A DNA stretch of 64,000 nucleotides, from contig NZ_MRAV01000008.1 in the NCBI RefSeq assembly GCF_002752355.1, positions 186,001 to 250,000 of the forward strand. The letters run 5' to 3'. Shown here one piece after another: positions 43,373-52,193 of the stretch; the stretch's first letter is position 1; each line of letters starts with the position of its first letter. Both the position numbers and the translations under genes were made by a program. The DNA comes from Leucobacter sp. OLIS6 (lineage in GTDB: Bacteria; Actinomycetota; Actinomycetes; Actinomycetales; Microbacteriaceae). The notes under the pieces are model-generated. The model was not told the origin of the DNA. It saw only the letters and a program-made list of their open reading frames with translations, and ran no database searches.

Positions 43373-44793
43373 ACGGCCTCGAGCGAGGACTCGAAGCGGC
43401 GCTCGCCCGGGGGGAGGAGCTGCTGCTCCGCGCCCCCGTCGCCGGTGGAACGATCGCGCTCCGGACCCCGGAGGCGCAGTGCGCGGCGGCGTTCGGCACG
43501 GCGGGCCCCGGCGGGTCCCCGATGCCGCTCGACGCCCGCCTCGAGATCGGATCGATCTCGAAGAGCGTCGCCGGGCTCGCCGCGGCCCGGCTGGCGGTCG
43601 AGGGACGGATCGACCTCGACGCGCCGGTGCGCGCGCTCCTGCCGTGGCTGGAGCTGCCGGTCGGCGCCGGCGAACCGAGCCTGCGGCACCTGCTCGGCCA
43701 CACCGCCGGCTGGATCGCCGGGAGCGACGCGCTGCCCGGCGACCGGGCGCAGGCCCTGGCGCTCGGCGAGACCGTCGCCGGCAGCCGGCCCGGCGCGTTC
43801 TTCCACTACAGCAACATCGGGTACGTCGTGCTCGGTCTGGCGCTCGAGGCCGCCTGCGGGCTGCCCTACCCCGAGATCGCGCAGCGGCTCGTGCTCGAAC
43901 CGCTCGGTATCGACGGAGCGGTGACGAACCTCACCGGAGCCCGGCGCGGCGAGCTCTGCCGGGGAACCGTGCCGCTCCGGGACGACGCGCCCTGGAGCCC
44001 GGCCGACGGGATCGCCGAGGCGCCGTGGCTCGAGCCGGCGGGAGCCGACGGCAACGTCGTCGCTACGGCCGACGAACTGCTGCGATTCGCTCGGGCGCTC
44101 ACGGATCCCGGATCGTTCGCGGCCTCCGCGCCCTGGCTGCCCGAGGCCGTCGCCGTCGCCGCCGCACCGTCGGCGCCGAGCGGCGAGGGCGTGCTCGACG
44201 TCGGTCCGCACCTGCCCGCGCCGGGGGATCGCTACGGCTTCGGGATCAACGCGGAGCCGACCGCTCGTGGAACGGTCCTCACCCACGGCGGCGGCATGGT
44301 CGGTTACGGCGCGTTCCTCGTCGCCCACCCGGAAGCCGGCATCTCGGTCGCGGTGCTGCTGAGCGGGCCGGGGGAGCGTCCGTACGCCGAACTGCTGGCG
44401 CGCGAATGCCACGCGGCGGCGGCGGGTGCGGATGCCGCGCCTGGCGGCGCGGATCCGATCGGGGCCCTGCATGCGCCCCGCGCGCCGCTCGACCTCGACC
44501 CCGCGAGCACGGACGGCGTCGCCGGTACCTACCGGAGCTACAGCCCCTGGGTGCCGCACCTCGAGGTCGGCCGGGACGACGGAGGGCGTCTCGTGCTGCG
44601 GGCCTATGCCGGAGTCGAGGCCCCGACCGAGGACGTGCCGCTCGTGGCGCTCCAGGGTGAGGGCGCGCGGTCGTTCCGGGTCGGCTCGGACCCGAGGCTG
44701 CCCGAGCGGATCCGGTTCGAGGGGGTGATCGACGGTGTCGCCCAGGTGCTCGTGCGCGACGGCGGTCGGTTCGCGAGGGTCGCCGACCGCTGA
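43369..44793 (+). CDS. Serine hydrolase, beta-lactamase/D-aminopeptidase type (S12)
   Basis: 474 residues with the penicillin-recognising active site: S62-I-S-K65 in EIGSISKS, Y147-S-N149, and H306-G-G308 in THGGGMVGYG. A C-terminal beta domain (about 370-474) follows, as in D-amino acid amidases and esterases. No signal peptide is visible, so this is not a secreted resistance beta-lactamase; a cytoplasmic D-peptidase, amidase or esterase fits. ATG overlaps the kinase stop (ATGA). Last gene of the island; it converges with the permease gene 9 bases away. Confidence 0.85.
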   Translation: MNGLERGLEAALARGEELLLRAPVAGGTIALRTPEAQCAAAFGTAGPGGSPMPLDARLEIGSISKSVAGLAAARLAVEGRIDLDAPVRALLPWLELPVGAGEPSLRHLLGHTAGWIAGSDALPGDRAQALALGETVAGSRPGAFFHYSNIGYVVLGLALEAACGLPYPEIAQRLVLEPLGIDGAVTNLTGARRGELCRGTVPLRDDAPWSPADGIAEAPWLEPAGADGNVVATADELLRFARALTDPGSFAASAPWLPEAVAVAAAPSAPSGEGVLDVGPHLPAPGDRYGFGINAEPTARGTVLTHGGGMVGYGAFLVAHPEAGISVAVLLSGPGERPYAELLARECHAAAAGADAAPGGADPIGALHAPRAPLDLDPASTDGVAGTYRSYSPWVPHLEVGRDDGGRLVLRAYAGVEAPTEDVPLVALQGEGARSFRVGSDPRLPERIRFEGVIDGVAQVLVRDGGRFARVADR

Positions 44794-44802
44794 GTTACCG
44801 GC

Positions 44803-46323
44803 CTACTCGTCGGGGACGAGGATCGGGGTGTCGCGGTTGAGGCTCTCGCCGCGGAAGTACGGCTTCGAGCCGGGCCGCAGCGCCCACAGCCCCATGAGGA
44901 TGAACCCGAGCACGATCGAGCCGACGCCGATCACGAAGGCGCCGCCCACACCGAACAGCACGGTGTACCCGTAGTCGACGTCCCACATGTCGATGGCCGA
45001 CTGCACCAGCGCGTAGGCGAGCATGAGGCCGCCGAGCAGGGGGAAGATGCCGCGCATCCAGAGGTTGCGGGCGCTCTCCTTCAGCGTGCTGCGGAAGTAC
45101 CAGACGCAGGCGAACGACGTGATCGCGTAGTAGAGCGCGATCGCGAGGCCCATCGAGCTGAGCGAATCGGCGAGCATGTCGGTCGACACGATCGACATGA
45201 CGACGTAGTAGACGATCGAGGCGATGCCCATCATGAGCGTCGAGAACCACGGGGTCTTGAGCTTCGGGTGCACCTCCGCGAACTTCGCGGGGAGCGCCCG
45301 GTAGACCGCCATCGAGAGGGTGCCGCGCGCGGTCGGGAGGATCGTGGTCTGCGTCGACGACGCGGCTGAGACCATGACGGCGAGGATCAGGAACCAGCCC
45401 CACGGCCCGAAGAGCACGTCGCGGAGCACGGTGAAGACGTCGTCGAGGTTGGACTCGTTGGTGAGGCCGAAACCGGTGTCGCCGAAGCCCGCGAACATCA
45501 TGACCGCGATCGAGACGCCGACGTAGACGAAGATGAGCACGACGATGCTCGAGATCGCCGCGCGCCCGGGGGTCTTGCGCGGGTTCTTCGTCTCCTCGTT
45601 GAGCGCCAGGCAGGTGTCCCAGCCCCAGTAGATGAAGAGTGCGAGCAGCACGGCCTGCATGAATCCGTGCCAGTTGGTGAGCTCCGCCGGGTTGAACCAG
45701 TTCCAGTCGAATGCGATGGAGTCGGGGTTGCTGCCGTTCAGCGCGTTCACGAGCGCGAGGACGCCGAAGAGCAGCAGTGCGCCCATCTGGACGACCATGA
45801 GCACCATCTGCATGCGGTCGCCGATCTGCACGCCGAGCATGCTGATGCCGACCATGAGCGCGATGAACACGACCGAGGTGATCACGACGATCGTCTGGTT
45901 GTTCGCGAACTCCTCGTTCCCGAGCAGGTACCAGAAGTAGCGGCCGGTGATCTCGCCGACGTTCGCCATGACCATGACGCCCGCCACGGCCACCGCCCAA
46001 CCGCCGATCCAGCCGGTCTTCGGGCCGAAGGCCTTGGCGCCCCAGACGAAGGTGGTGCCGCAGTCGGGCGCCTCGCGGTTCAGCTCCTGGTAGGCGAACG
46101 CCGCGAAGACCATCGGGATGCAGGCCACGACGAAGACGAGCGGGGCCTGCGCGCCGACGGCGACGATGACGTAGCCGAGGGTCGCGGCGAGGGAGTAGAG
46201 GGGAGCGGTCGAGGACAGACCGATGATCGTGGAGCCGACCACGCCGAGGGTGCCCTCGTTGAGGCCCTTGCCGACGTGGATGTGCCCCGTGTCGGTCGCG
46301 TTGCTCAATGTCGTCTTCGCCAT
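44803..46323 (-). CDS. APC-family amino acid/polyamine permease
   Basis: 506 residues, about 12 membrane segments. The first helix has the unwound substrate motif GVVGSTIIGLSSTAPLYSLAATLGY, and the second region ends PMVFAAFAYQELNREAPDCGTTFVWGAKAFGPKTGWIGGW. Helix 6 region ALFIYWGWDTCLALNEETKNPRKTPGRA is typical of the amino acid-polyamine-choline group. Transcribed after the amine oxidase gene (66-base gap), so the likely cargo is an amine such as putrescine; cargo is inferred from this neighbour only. Confidence 0.88.
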   Translation of the reverse strand: MAKTTLSNATDTGHIHVGKGLNEGTLGVVGSTIIGLSSTAPLYSLAATLGYVIVAVGAQAPLVFVVACIPMVFAAFAYQELNREAPDCGTTFVWGAKAFGPKTGWIGGWAVAVAGVMVMANVGEITGRYFWYLLGNEEFANNQTIVVITSVVFIALMVGISMLGVQIGDRMQMVLMVVQMGALLLFGVLALVNALNGSNPDSIAFDWNWFNPAELTNWHGFMQAVLLALFIYWGWDTCLALNEETKNPRKTPGRAAISSIVVLIFVYVGVSIAVMMFAGFGDTGFGLTNESNLDDVFTVLRDVLFGPWGWFLILAVMVSAASSTQTTILPTARGTLSMAVYRALPAKFAEVHPKLKTPWFSTLMMGIASIVYYVVMSIVSTDMLADSLSSMGLAIALYYAITSFACVWYFRSTLKESARNLWMRGIFPLLGGLMLAYALVQSAIDMWDVDYGYTVLFGVGGAFVIGVGSIVLGFILMGLWALRPGSKPYFRGESLNRDTPILVPDE

Positions 46324-46389
46324 GTGCTTATCGTTTCTTTCGCCTTCGAACGCAAACCCCGGAAGTCTACACAGCCGGAGGGGCCTCGA

Positions 46390-47694
46390 TCACCCCGCTC
46401 GGAGGATCCGCTCGGCGGCGCGCCGCCCCGAAGCCATCGCCGCGGTGACCGTCGCCGGATCCTCCTGCCAGGTGGTCTCGCCGGCGATGTGCAGCACACC
46501 GCCGATCGGTGCGGCCAGACGCTCGTGATCCTCGGGCGTCGAACCGACGGTCATGTAGGCGTAGGACCCGCGGGAGTAAGGGTCGTCCTGCCACCGGGTG
46601 ATCCGGACGTGCTGCGGTGCGGGGACCGCGTCGCCGAAGATCTCGCCCAGGGATGCCAGCACGGACTCGGTGATGCGCTCGTCGCTCCAGTCGCGGATCG
46701 CGCGCGCGCAGGATCCGGCCGCGAAGGTGAGCAGCGTCGGCGTGCCGTGCAGCGCGGTGAGGTCGTACCAGGAATGCCACCAGGCGCCGGCCGGACCCTG
46801 ACGTCGAACCGCGTAGACGCCGTCGTCCCAGAACTTCCGGTCGAAACGCAGGAACACCTTCTCGAACGCGTTCATGGTGAGCCCAGCGAGCGCATCGGCG
46901 TTCTCAGCGGGCAGCGGGGGCTCGATCCGGAGCTCGTCGGAGCGCAGCACGCCGACCGGAACGGTGAGGACGGCCGTTGCCGCCGCGAACTCCGCGCCGT
47001 CGACGGTCGTGACCACGACGCCGTCCTCGCTCCAATCGACGCGCGCGACCGGGTGCTCGAGGCGCACGTCGAGCCCCTGCGCCAGGCGGGTCGCGAGCTC
47101 GTCGTAGCCGCGGGGGAACACGACCTCGTCGCCGTCGACCGCGTCGTCGTCGAGCCCGTGCGCGTCGAGATCGGCCGCGTCCGCGCCGTACTGCTCCTCG
47201 CTGCGGTGGTGCAGGTACTCGCGCACCCGAGCCGCGCGATCCGCGTCCCAGGTCAGGAACTCGAGCGCCGTGTCGACGGCCGTCGCGTAGGAGGTCGCCG
47301 GGGCCGCGGCGGCGATGACGCCGCCGAGCACGCGATCGAACTCCGCGACGTCCGCGATGAACGCATCGGCGGCCGCATCGCTCAGGCGCGCGCCGTCGGG
47401 GCCGTAGTATGCCACGGGGCGGCCGCCGGCCTGGTAGCTGCCCATCGTGAACTCGACGGTCGGCATACCGGCCGCCTCCGTCTCGGCGTAGACCTCGCTG
47501 CCGTCGATCCCGTGGATCCACGACGCGCCGAGATCGGTGACGCGCCCGTCCTCGCGCTCGGTGTGCACCCGGCCGCCGATGCGGTCGCGCGCCTCGAGCA
47601 CGACGACGCTCCGCCCCGCCCGCAGCAGCTCCGCGGCCGCCGAGAGTCCTGAGATGCCTGCGCCGATGACGATGGTGTCGTGGTGGGTGCTCAT
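46390..47694 (-). CDS. FAD-dependent amine oxidase (putrescine/monoamine oxidase-like)
   Basis: 434-residue flavoprotein. The N-terminal dinucleotide fold is IVIGAGISGLSAAAELLRAGRSVVVLEARDRIGGRV (about 8-43), the substrate half includes LGASWIHGI and FPRGYDELATRLA, and the C-terminal FAD motif is GVLHIAGETTWQEDPATVTAAMASGRRAAERIL. This family oxidises primary or polyamines to aldehydes, releasing ammonia and peroxide. TAGGCT lies 7 bases before the ATG at 47694, so the mRNA is probably leaderless. Putrescine oxidation would give 4-aminobutanal, upstream of GABA and GabT. Confidence 0.9.
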   Translation of the reverse strand: MSTHHDTIVIGAGISGLSAAAELLRAGRSVVVLEARDRIGGRVHTEREDGRVTDLGASWIHGIDGSEVYAETEAAGMPTVEFTMGSYQAGGRPVAYYGPDGARLSDAAADAFIADVAEFDRVLGGVIAAAAPATSYATAVDTALEFLTWDADRAARVREYLHHRSEEQYGADAADLDAHGLDDDAVDGDEVVFPRGYDELATRLAQGLDVRLEHPVARVDWSEDGVVVTTVDGAEFAAATAVLTVPVGVLRSDELRIEPPLPAENADALAGLTMNAFEKVFLRFDRKFWDDGVYAVRRQGPAGAWWHSWYDLTALHGTPTLLTFAAGSCARAIRDWSDERITESVLASLGEIFGDAVPAPQHVRITRWQDDPYSRGSYAYMTVGSTPEDHERLAAPIGGVLHIAGETTWQEDPATVTAAMASGRRAAERILRAG

Positions 47695-47701
47695 GCCCGT
47701 G

Positions 47702-47707
47702 AGCCTA
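47702..47707 (-). promoter_or_regulatory. Predicted -10 element of leaderless amine oxidase gene
   Basis: Minus-strand TAGGCT seven bases before the ATG at 47694. Confidence 0.5.
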
Positions 47708-47750
47708 GTGCGCCTCGGTAACACTGCGGATCGGGGGCGGTCCGATCTCT

Positions 47751-47756
47751 TAGGAT
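47751..47756 (+). promoter_or_regulatory. Predicted -10 element of metG
   Basis: TAGGAT seven bases before the ATG at 47764. It contains the first ATG of the frame (47755), which is therefore unlikely to be the translation start. Confidence 0.5.
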
Positions 47757-47763
47757 GGAGACC

Positions 47764-49344
47764 ATGGCCAAGCCCTCCCCGTTCTTCATCACGACGCCGA
47801 TCTTCTACGTCAACGACGCCCCGCACATCGGGCACGCGTACACCGAGGTCGCCGCGGACGTGCTCGCCCGCTGGCACCGCCAGGCGGGCGACGACACGTG
47901 GTTCCTCACCGGCACCGACGAGCACGGCCAGAAGATCCTGCGCACCGCGACCGCGAACGGCGTCGCCCCCAAGGAGTGGGCCGACCGTCTGGTCGAGTCC
48001 TCGTGGAAGCCGCTGCTCGATCTGATCGACATCTCGAACGACGACTTCATCCGCACGACCGACGCGCGGCACGAGGCGGGCGTCGCGAAGTTCTTGCAGA
48101 AGCTCCACGACGACGGCCACATCTACGCGGGCGAGTTCGAGGCGCTGTACTGCGTCGGCTGCGAGGAGTTCAAGCCGAAGAGCGAGATCGTCGACGGCAC
48201 GGGCGAGTTCGAGGGCCAGAAGGTCTGCGCGATCCACTCGAAGCCGCTCGAGCTGCTGCAGGAGAAGAACTACTTCTTCAAGATGAGCGCGTTCCAGGAC
48301 CGCCTACTCGCGCTCTACGAGGAGCGTCCCGACTTCGTGCATCCGGCGAGCGCGCGCAACGAGGTCATCGCGTTCGTGCAGCAGGGGCTCGAGGACCTCT
48401 CGATCTCGCGCACCTCGTTCGACTGGGGCATCCCGATTCCGTGGGACTCCTCGCACGTCACCTACGTCTGGTTCGACGCGCTGCTCAACTACGTCACGGC
48501 CATCGGCTACGGCGCGGACGACGAGCAGTTCCAGCGCCGCTGGCCCGCGAACCACCTCGTGGGCAAGGACATCCTGCGCTTCCACGCCGTCATCTGGCCG
48601 GCCATGCTCATGGCGGCCGGGCTCGAGGTGCCGGATCACGTGTTCGCGCACGGCTGGCTGCTCGTCGGCGGCGAGAAGATGTCGAAGTCGAAGCTCACCG
48701 GCATCGCGCCGAACGAGATCACCGACACCTTCGGCTCCGACGCGTTCCGCTACTACTTCATGCGCGCCATCTCGTTCGGCCAGGACGGCTCCTTCAGCTG
48801 GGAGGATCTGGCCGCGCGCTACCAGGCGGAGCTCGCCAACGGCTTCGGCAACCTCGCGAGCCGCGTGCTCGCGATGAACGCGAAGTACTTCGAGGGCGTC
48901 ATGCCGCAGGCCGCCGACGAGACCGCGGCCGACGCCGCGATCCGCGAGCTCGCGGCCTCGGTCGCGTCCCGCGCCGACGAGCGGATCAGCGCGTTCGCGG
49001 TGCACGAGGCGATCGCCGCGATCTGGGAGCTCGTCGACGCGCTCAACGGCTACATCACCGAGCAGGAGCCCTGGGCCCTCGCCAAGGATCCCGATCAGCG
49101 CGACCGTCTCGCGACCGTGCTCGCGACCGCGACCGAGGGCCTGCGCGCCCTCGCGCAGCTGCTCGCTCCGGTCGTCCCGGTCGCGACGGCGAAGCTGTGG
49201 ACCGCGCTCGGCGCCGACGAGGCCCTGGGCGCGCTGAGCGCGCAGCCGATCCGCGAGGCCGGCACGTGGGGCCGTCTGCCCGCGGGCACCCCGCAGCAGA
49301 AGCTCGACGTGCTGTTCCCGCGCATCGAGACCGACGGGAAGTAG
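47764..49344 (+). CDS. metG: Methionyl-tRNA synthetase
   Basis: Class I synthetase, 526 residues. HIGH motif at 21-24 (APHIGHAY), zinc-knuckle-like CVGC (130-133) with a later Cys155-x2-His, YVWFDALLNYVTAIGY, and KMSKS at 305-309. After the helical anticodon-binding domain it ends without the C-terminal tRNA-binding extension found in some bacteria. The start at 47764 is favoured over 47755 by promoter spacing. It heads the metG-tatD-ksgA-ispE group, a common actinobacterial order. Confidence 0.97.
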   Translation: MAKPSPFFITTPIFYVNDAPHIGHAYTEVAADVLARWHRQAGDDTWFLTGTDEHGQKILRTATANGVAPKEWADRLVESSWKPLLDLIDISNDDFIRTTDARHEAGVAKFLQKLHDDGHIYAGEFEALYCVGCEEFKPKSEIVDGTGEFEGQKVCAIHSKPLELLQEKNYFFKMSAFQDRLLALYEERPDFVHPASARNEVIAFVQQGLEDLSISRTSFDWGIPIPWDSSHVTYVWFDALLNYVTAIGYGADDEQFQRRWPANHLVGKDILRFHAVIWPAMLMAAGLEVPDHVFAHGWLLVGGEKMSKSKLTGIAPNEITDTFGSDAFRYYFMRAISFGQDGSFSWEDLAARYQAELANGFGNLASRVLAMNAKYFEGVMPQAADETAADAAIRELAASVASRADERISAFAVHEAIAAIWELVDALNGYITEQEPWALAKDPDQRDRLATVLATATEGLRALAQLLAPVVPVATAKLWTALGADEALGALSAQPIREAGTWGRLPAGTPQQKLDVLFPRIETDGK

Positions 49345-49351
49345 GCGCCGC

Positions 49352-50308
49352 ATGAGCGACCACTCCTCAGCGGAGCCCGACGCGGCAGCGCCGCAGCCGC
49401 CGGCCGGGGGGCTGCGCAAGCGCTCCACCGACGGCTCCCTTCCGGGCGCGCAGAAGCGCGACCTGCAGCGTCCGGCCGACCCGGAACCGCTGCCGATCCC
49501 GGTCTACGACAATCACACCCACCTCGAGTTCGAGGACGGATTCGAGCAGCTCGATCCCGCCGAGTCGCTCGCCCGAGCCGAGGCCGTCGGCGTGCGCGGC
49601 GTCGTGCAGGTCGGCACCGACCTCGAGACGAGCCGCTGGAGCGCCCAGATGGCGGCGGCCGATCCGCGCGTGCTCGCCGCCGTCGCGCTGCACCCGAACG
49701 AGGCGCCCCGCCTCGCCGAGCGCGGGCTGCTGTGCGAGCACCTCTCCGAGATCTCCCGCCTCGCCGCGCAGCCGCGCGTGCGGGCGGTCGGCGAGACCGG
49801 GCTCGATTTCTTCCGCACGGGCGAGGACGGGCGCGAGGCGCAGCTCGAATCGTTCGAGGCGCACATCGACATCGCCAAGGCGAACGGGATCGCGCTGCAG
49901 ATCCACGACCGCGACGCCCATGACGACGTCGTGGCGACGCTGCTCCGCGTCGGCGCACCGGAGCGCACGGTGTTCCACTGCTTCTCGGGGGACGTCGAAC
50001 TGGCGAAGATCTGCGCCGAGCACGGCTGGTACCTGTCGTTCGCCGGCACCTCGACGTTCAAGAACGCCCCCGCGCTGCGCGAGGCGATGCGCGTCGCGCC
50101 GTCGAGCCGGATCCTGGTCGAGACGGACGCGCCGTTCCTCACCCCCGAGCCGTTCCGCGGACGCCCCAACGCGCCGTACCTGCTGCCGCACACCGTGCGA
50201 CGCATGGCCGAGACGCTCGAGCAGCCGCTCGACGAGGTCTGCGCTCTGCTGGCCGAGAACACGGAGCGGGTCTACGGCTCGTGGCAGATGGAACCGGAGA
50301 CCCGATGA
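49352..50308 (+). CDS. tatD: TatD-family metal-dependent deoxyribonuclease
   Basis: 318 residues. After an extra 50-residue polar N-terminus the TatD amidohydrolase-like barrel begins: VYDNHTHLEFE (metal His-x-His), VGVRGVVQVGTDLETS, ALHPNEA, VGETGLDFFRTGE, LQIHDRDAHDDV, FHCFSGD, and VETDAPFLTPEPFRGRPN. It starts 7 bases after metG; its stop overlaps the ksgA start (ATGA). Confidence 0.93.
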   Translation: MSDHSSAEPDAAAPQPPAGGLRKRSTDGSLPGAQKRDLQRPADPEPLPIPVYDNHTHLEFEDGFEQLDPAESLARAEAVGVRGVVQVGTDLETSRWSAQMAAADPRVLAAVALHPNEAPRLAERGLLCEHLSEISRLAAQPRVRAVGETGLDFFRTGEDGREAQLESFEAHIDIAKANGIALQIHDRDAHDDVVATLLRVGAPERTVFHCFSGDVELAKICAEHGWYLSFAGTSTFKNAPALREAMRVAPSSRILVETDAPFLTPEPFRGRPNAPYLLPHTVRRMAETLEQPLDEVCALLAENTERVYGSWQMEPETR

Positions 50309-51216
50309 GCGACGACGCAGCACCCACCGCACCGGCGCTCCTGGGACCCATCGAGGTGCGCGAGCTCGCCGAGCGGCTCGGCGTCTCGCCGACCAAGAAG
50401 CTCGGTCAGAACTTCGTGATCGACCCCAACACGGTGCGCAAGATCGTGCGCCTCGCCGGCGTCGAACCCGGCGACCGGGTCATCGAGGTCGGGCCGGGCC
50501 TCGGCTCGCTCACCCTCGGCATCACCGAGGCCGGCGCCGACGTGACCGCGGTCGAGATCGACCACCGGCTCGCGGCCGAGCTGCCGAGCACGGTCCGCGC
50601 GATGCAGCCGGGGGTCTTCGCCGATCCCGATGCACCGCGGTTCCGGGTGATCCGCAGCGATGCGCTCGAACTCACGGCGGAGCACATCGCCGAGCTGCCG
50701 GCGGCACCTGAGGTGCTCGTCGCCAACCTGCCCTACAACGTGTCGGTGCCGATCCTCATGCAGTTCCTCGAGCTCATGCCGTCGCTGCGCGCAGGGCTCG
50801 TAATGGTGCAGGCCGAGGTCGGCTATCGCATCGCGGCCGGGCCGGGATCGAAGGAATACGGCGCGCCGAGCGCGAAGGCCGCCTGGTACGGTGAGTGGGG
50901 GATCGCGGGCACCGTGAGCCGCCGGATCTTCTGGCCCGTGCCGAACGTGGACTCCGTGCTCGTGTCGTACGTCCGATCCGACGAGCCGCGCGGCTCCGAA
51001 TCGGAACGCGTGCTGACCTTCTCGCTCGTCAACTCGGCCTTCGCTCAGCGTCGCAAGATGCTGCGCCAGTCGATGCAGCCGGTGCTCGGTCCGCTCGAGC
51101 GCGCGGTCGAAGTGCTCGAGGCCGCGGGCGTTGATCCGATGGCCCGGGCAGAGCAGGTGTCGATCGATGACTTCCACCGCATCGCCCGAGTGCATGCCGC
51201 ATCCGAGGTGCGCTAG
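50305..51216 (+). CDS. ksgA: 16S rRNA (adenine1518/1519-N6)-dimethyltransferase
   Basis: Also called RsmA; dimethylates two adjacent adenines in helix 45 of 16S rRNA late in small-subunit assembly. The 303-residue protein has KKLGQNFVIDPNTVRKIV, SAM loop VIEVGPGLGSLTLGI, VEIDHRLA, the catalytic motif NLPYNVSVPILMQ and VQAEVGYRIAA. The ATG at 50305 overlaps the tatD stop; eight in-frame residues further upstream are read from inside tatD. Its TAG stop is also the first half of the ispE -10 element. Confidence 0.95.
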   Translation: MSDDAAPTAPALLGPIEVRELAERLGVSPTKKLGQNFVIDPNTVRKIVRLAGVEPGDRVIEVGPGLGSLTLGITEAGADVTAVEIDHRLAAELPSTVRAMQPGVFADPDAPRFRVIRSDALELTAEHIAELPAAPEVLVANLPYNVSVPILMQFLELMPSLRAGLVMVQAEVGYRIAAGPGSKEYGAPSAKAAWYGEWGIAGTVSRRIFWPVPNVDSVLVSYVRSDEPRGSESERVLTFSLVNSAFAQRRKMLRQSMQPVLGPLERAVEVLEAAGVDPMARAEQVSIDDFHRIARVHAASEVR

Positions 51217-51219
51217 CGT
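51214..51219 (+). promoter_or_regulatory. Predicted -10 element overlapping the ksgA stop codon
   Basis: TAGCGT whose first three bases are the ksgA stop, six bases before the ispE ATG at 51226. It would give a leaderless ispE message besides the operon transcript. Confidence 0.5.
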
Positions 51220-51225
51220 AATCAC

Positions 51226-52155
51226 ATGGGGACGACGCAGACGCAGACGGTAACGGTCCGGGCGCCTGGCAAGATCAACGTCTTCTTCCGCGTCGGGGCT
51301 CTGCAGGACGACGGATACCACGACGTCGCGTCGCTCTACCAGGCGGTGTCGCTCTACGAGGAGGTCACCGCGGCGCCCGCGGACGACTTCTCGGTGCGGT
51401 TCACCGGGCCCATCGACACGAGCGGCCTGCGCACCGATGACTCCAACCTCGCGATCCGCGCGGCGAAGCTGCTCGCCGAGCGCACGGGCGCTGGCCGGGG
51501 TGTTTCGCTGACCGTGCACAAGCGCGTACCGATCGCGGGCGGCATGGGCGGCGGATCCGCCGATGCGGCGGCCACGCTGCTCGCCTGCGACGAGCTCTGG
51601 GGGACCGGCCTCGGCCGCGCCGGCCTGCTGCCGCTCGCGGCGTCGCTCGGCGCCGACGTGCCGTTCGCGCTCGAGGGCGGGACCGCGGTCGGCACCGGCC
51701 GGGGCGATGAGCTGAGCGCGGCCCTCGCCAAGGGCTCCTTCCACTGGGTGCTCGCACTGTCCGACGGCGGGCTCTCGACCCCGCTCGTCTACCGCACCCT
51801 CGACCAGCACCGCGACGAGCACTCGGCCGACATCGTGCCGACGCCCGAGCAGGTGCGCGTCGATACCGCCGTGCTGCAGGCCGTGCGATCCGGCGACGCC
51901 GGATCGCTCGCCGACGCGATGCACAACGACCTGCAGGCCGCGGCGTTCCGGCTGGCACCCGAGCTCTCCGAGCTGCTCGAACTGGGGGAGTCGCGCGGCG
52001 CGCTCGCCGGCATCGTCTCGGGATCGGGGCCGACCGTCGCGTTCCTCGTCTCCGACGCGGTCGCGTCGGCCGAGCTCCAGGCGGTGCTCGCGCGAGCCGG
52101 TGTCCGCACCCTCACCGCGACCGGCCCGGTGCCCGGCGCGCGCCGGATCGACTGA
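51226..52155 (+). CDS. ispE: 4-diphosphocytidyl-2-C-methyl-D-erythritol kinase
   Basis: GHMP-family kinase of the non-mevalonate isoprenoid pathway. The 309-residue protein has [12 protein letters not shown] at the N-terminus, [17 protein letters not shown], the ATP loop [32 protein letters not shown] and [15 protein letters not shown]. It follows ksgA by 9 bases, as in many actinobacteria. No Shine-Dalgarno is visible, which agrees with the leaderless spacing. Confidence 0.95.
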   Translation: MGTTQTQTVTVRAPGKINVFFRVGALQDDGYHDVASLYQAVSLYEEVTAAPADDFSVRFTGPIDTSGLRTDDSNLAIRAAKLLAERTGAGRGVSLTVHKRVPIAGGMGGGSADAAATLLACDELWGTGLGRAGLLPLAASLGADVPFALEGGTAVGTGRGDELSAALAKGSFHWVLALSDGGLSTPLVYRTLDQHRDEHSADIVPTPEQVRVDTAVLQAVRSGDAGSLADAMHNDLQAAAFRLAPELSELLELGESRGALAGIVSGSGPTVAFLVSDAVASAELQAVLARAGVRTLTATGPVPGARRID

Positions 52156-52157
52156 GC

Positions 52158-52173
52158 GGTCCGGAACCGGACC
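52158..52173 (+). other. Short palindrome after ispE
   Basis: GGTCCGG-AA-CCGGACC, a 7-bp stem too tight to fold with a 2-base loop in RNA unless an inner pair opens. It may be a weak terminator or a DNA site ahead of the lipoprotein gene. Confidence 0.3.
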
Positions 52174-52193
52174 GGCGAGAGACGAAGCCCACC

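Noticed and set aside
43369-44793. Beta-lactamase resistance gene
   Set aside because: The S12 active site is present, but there is no signal peptide and the genes around it are catabolic; a D-peptidase, amidase or esterase is more likely.
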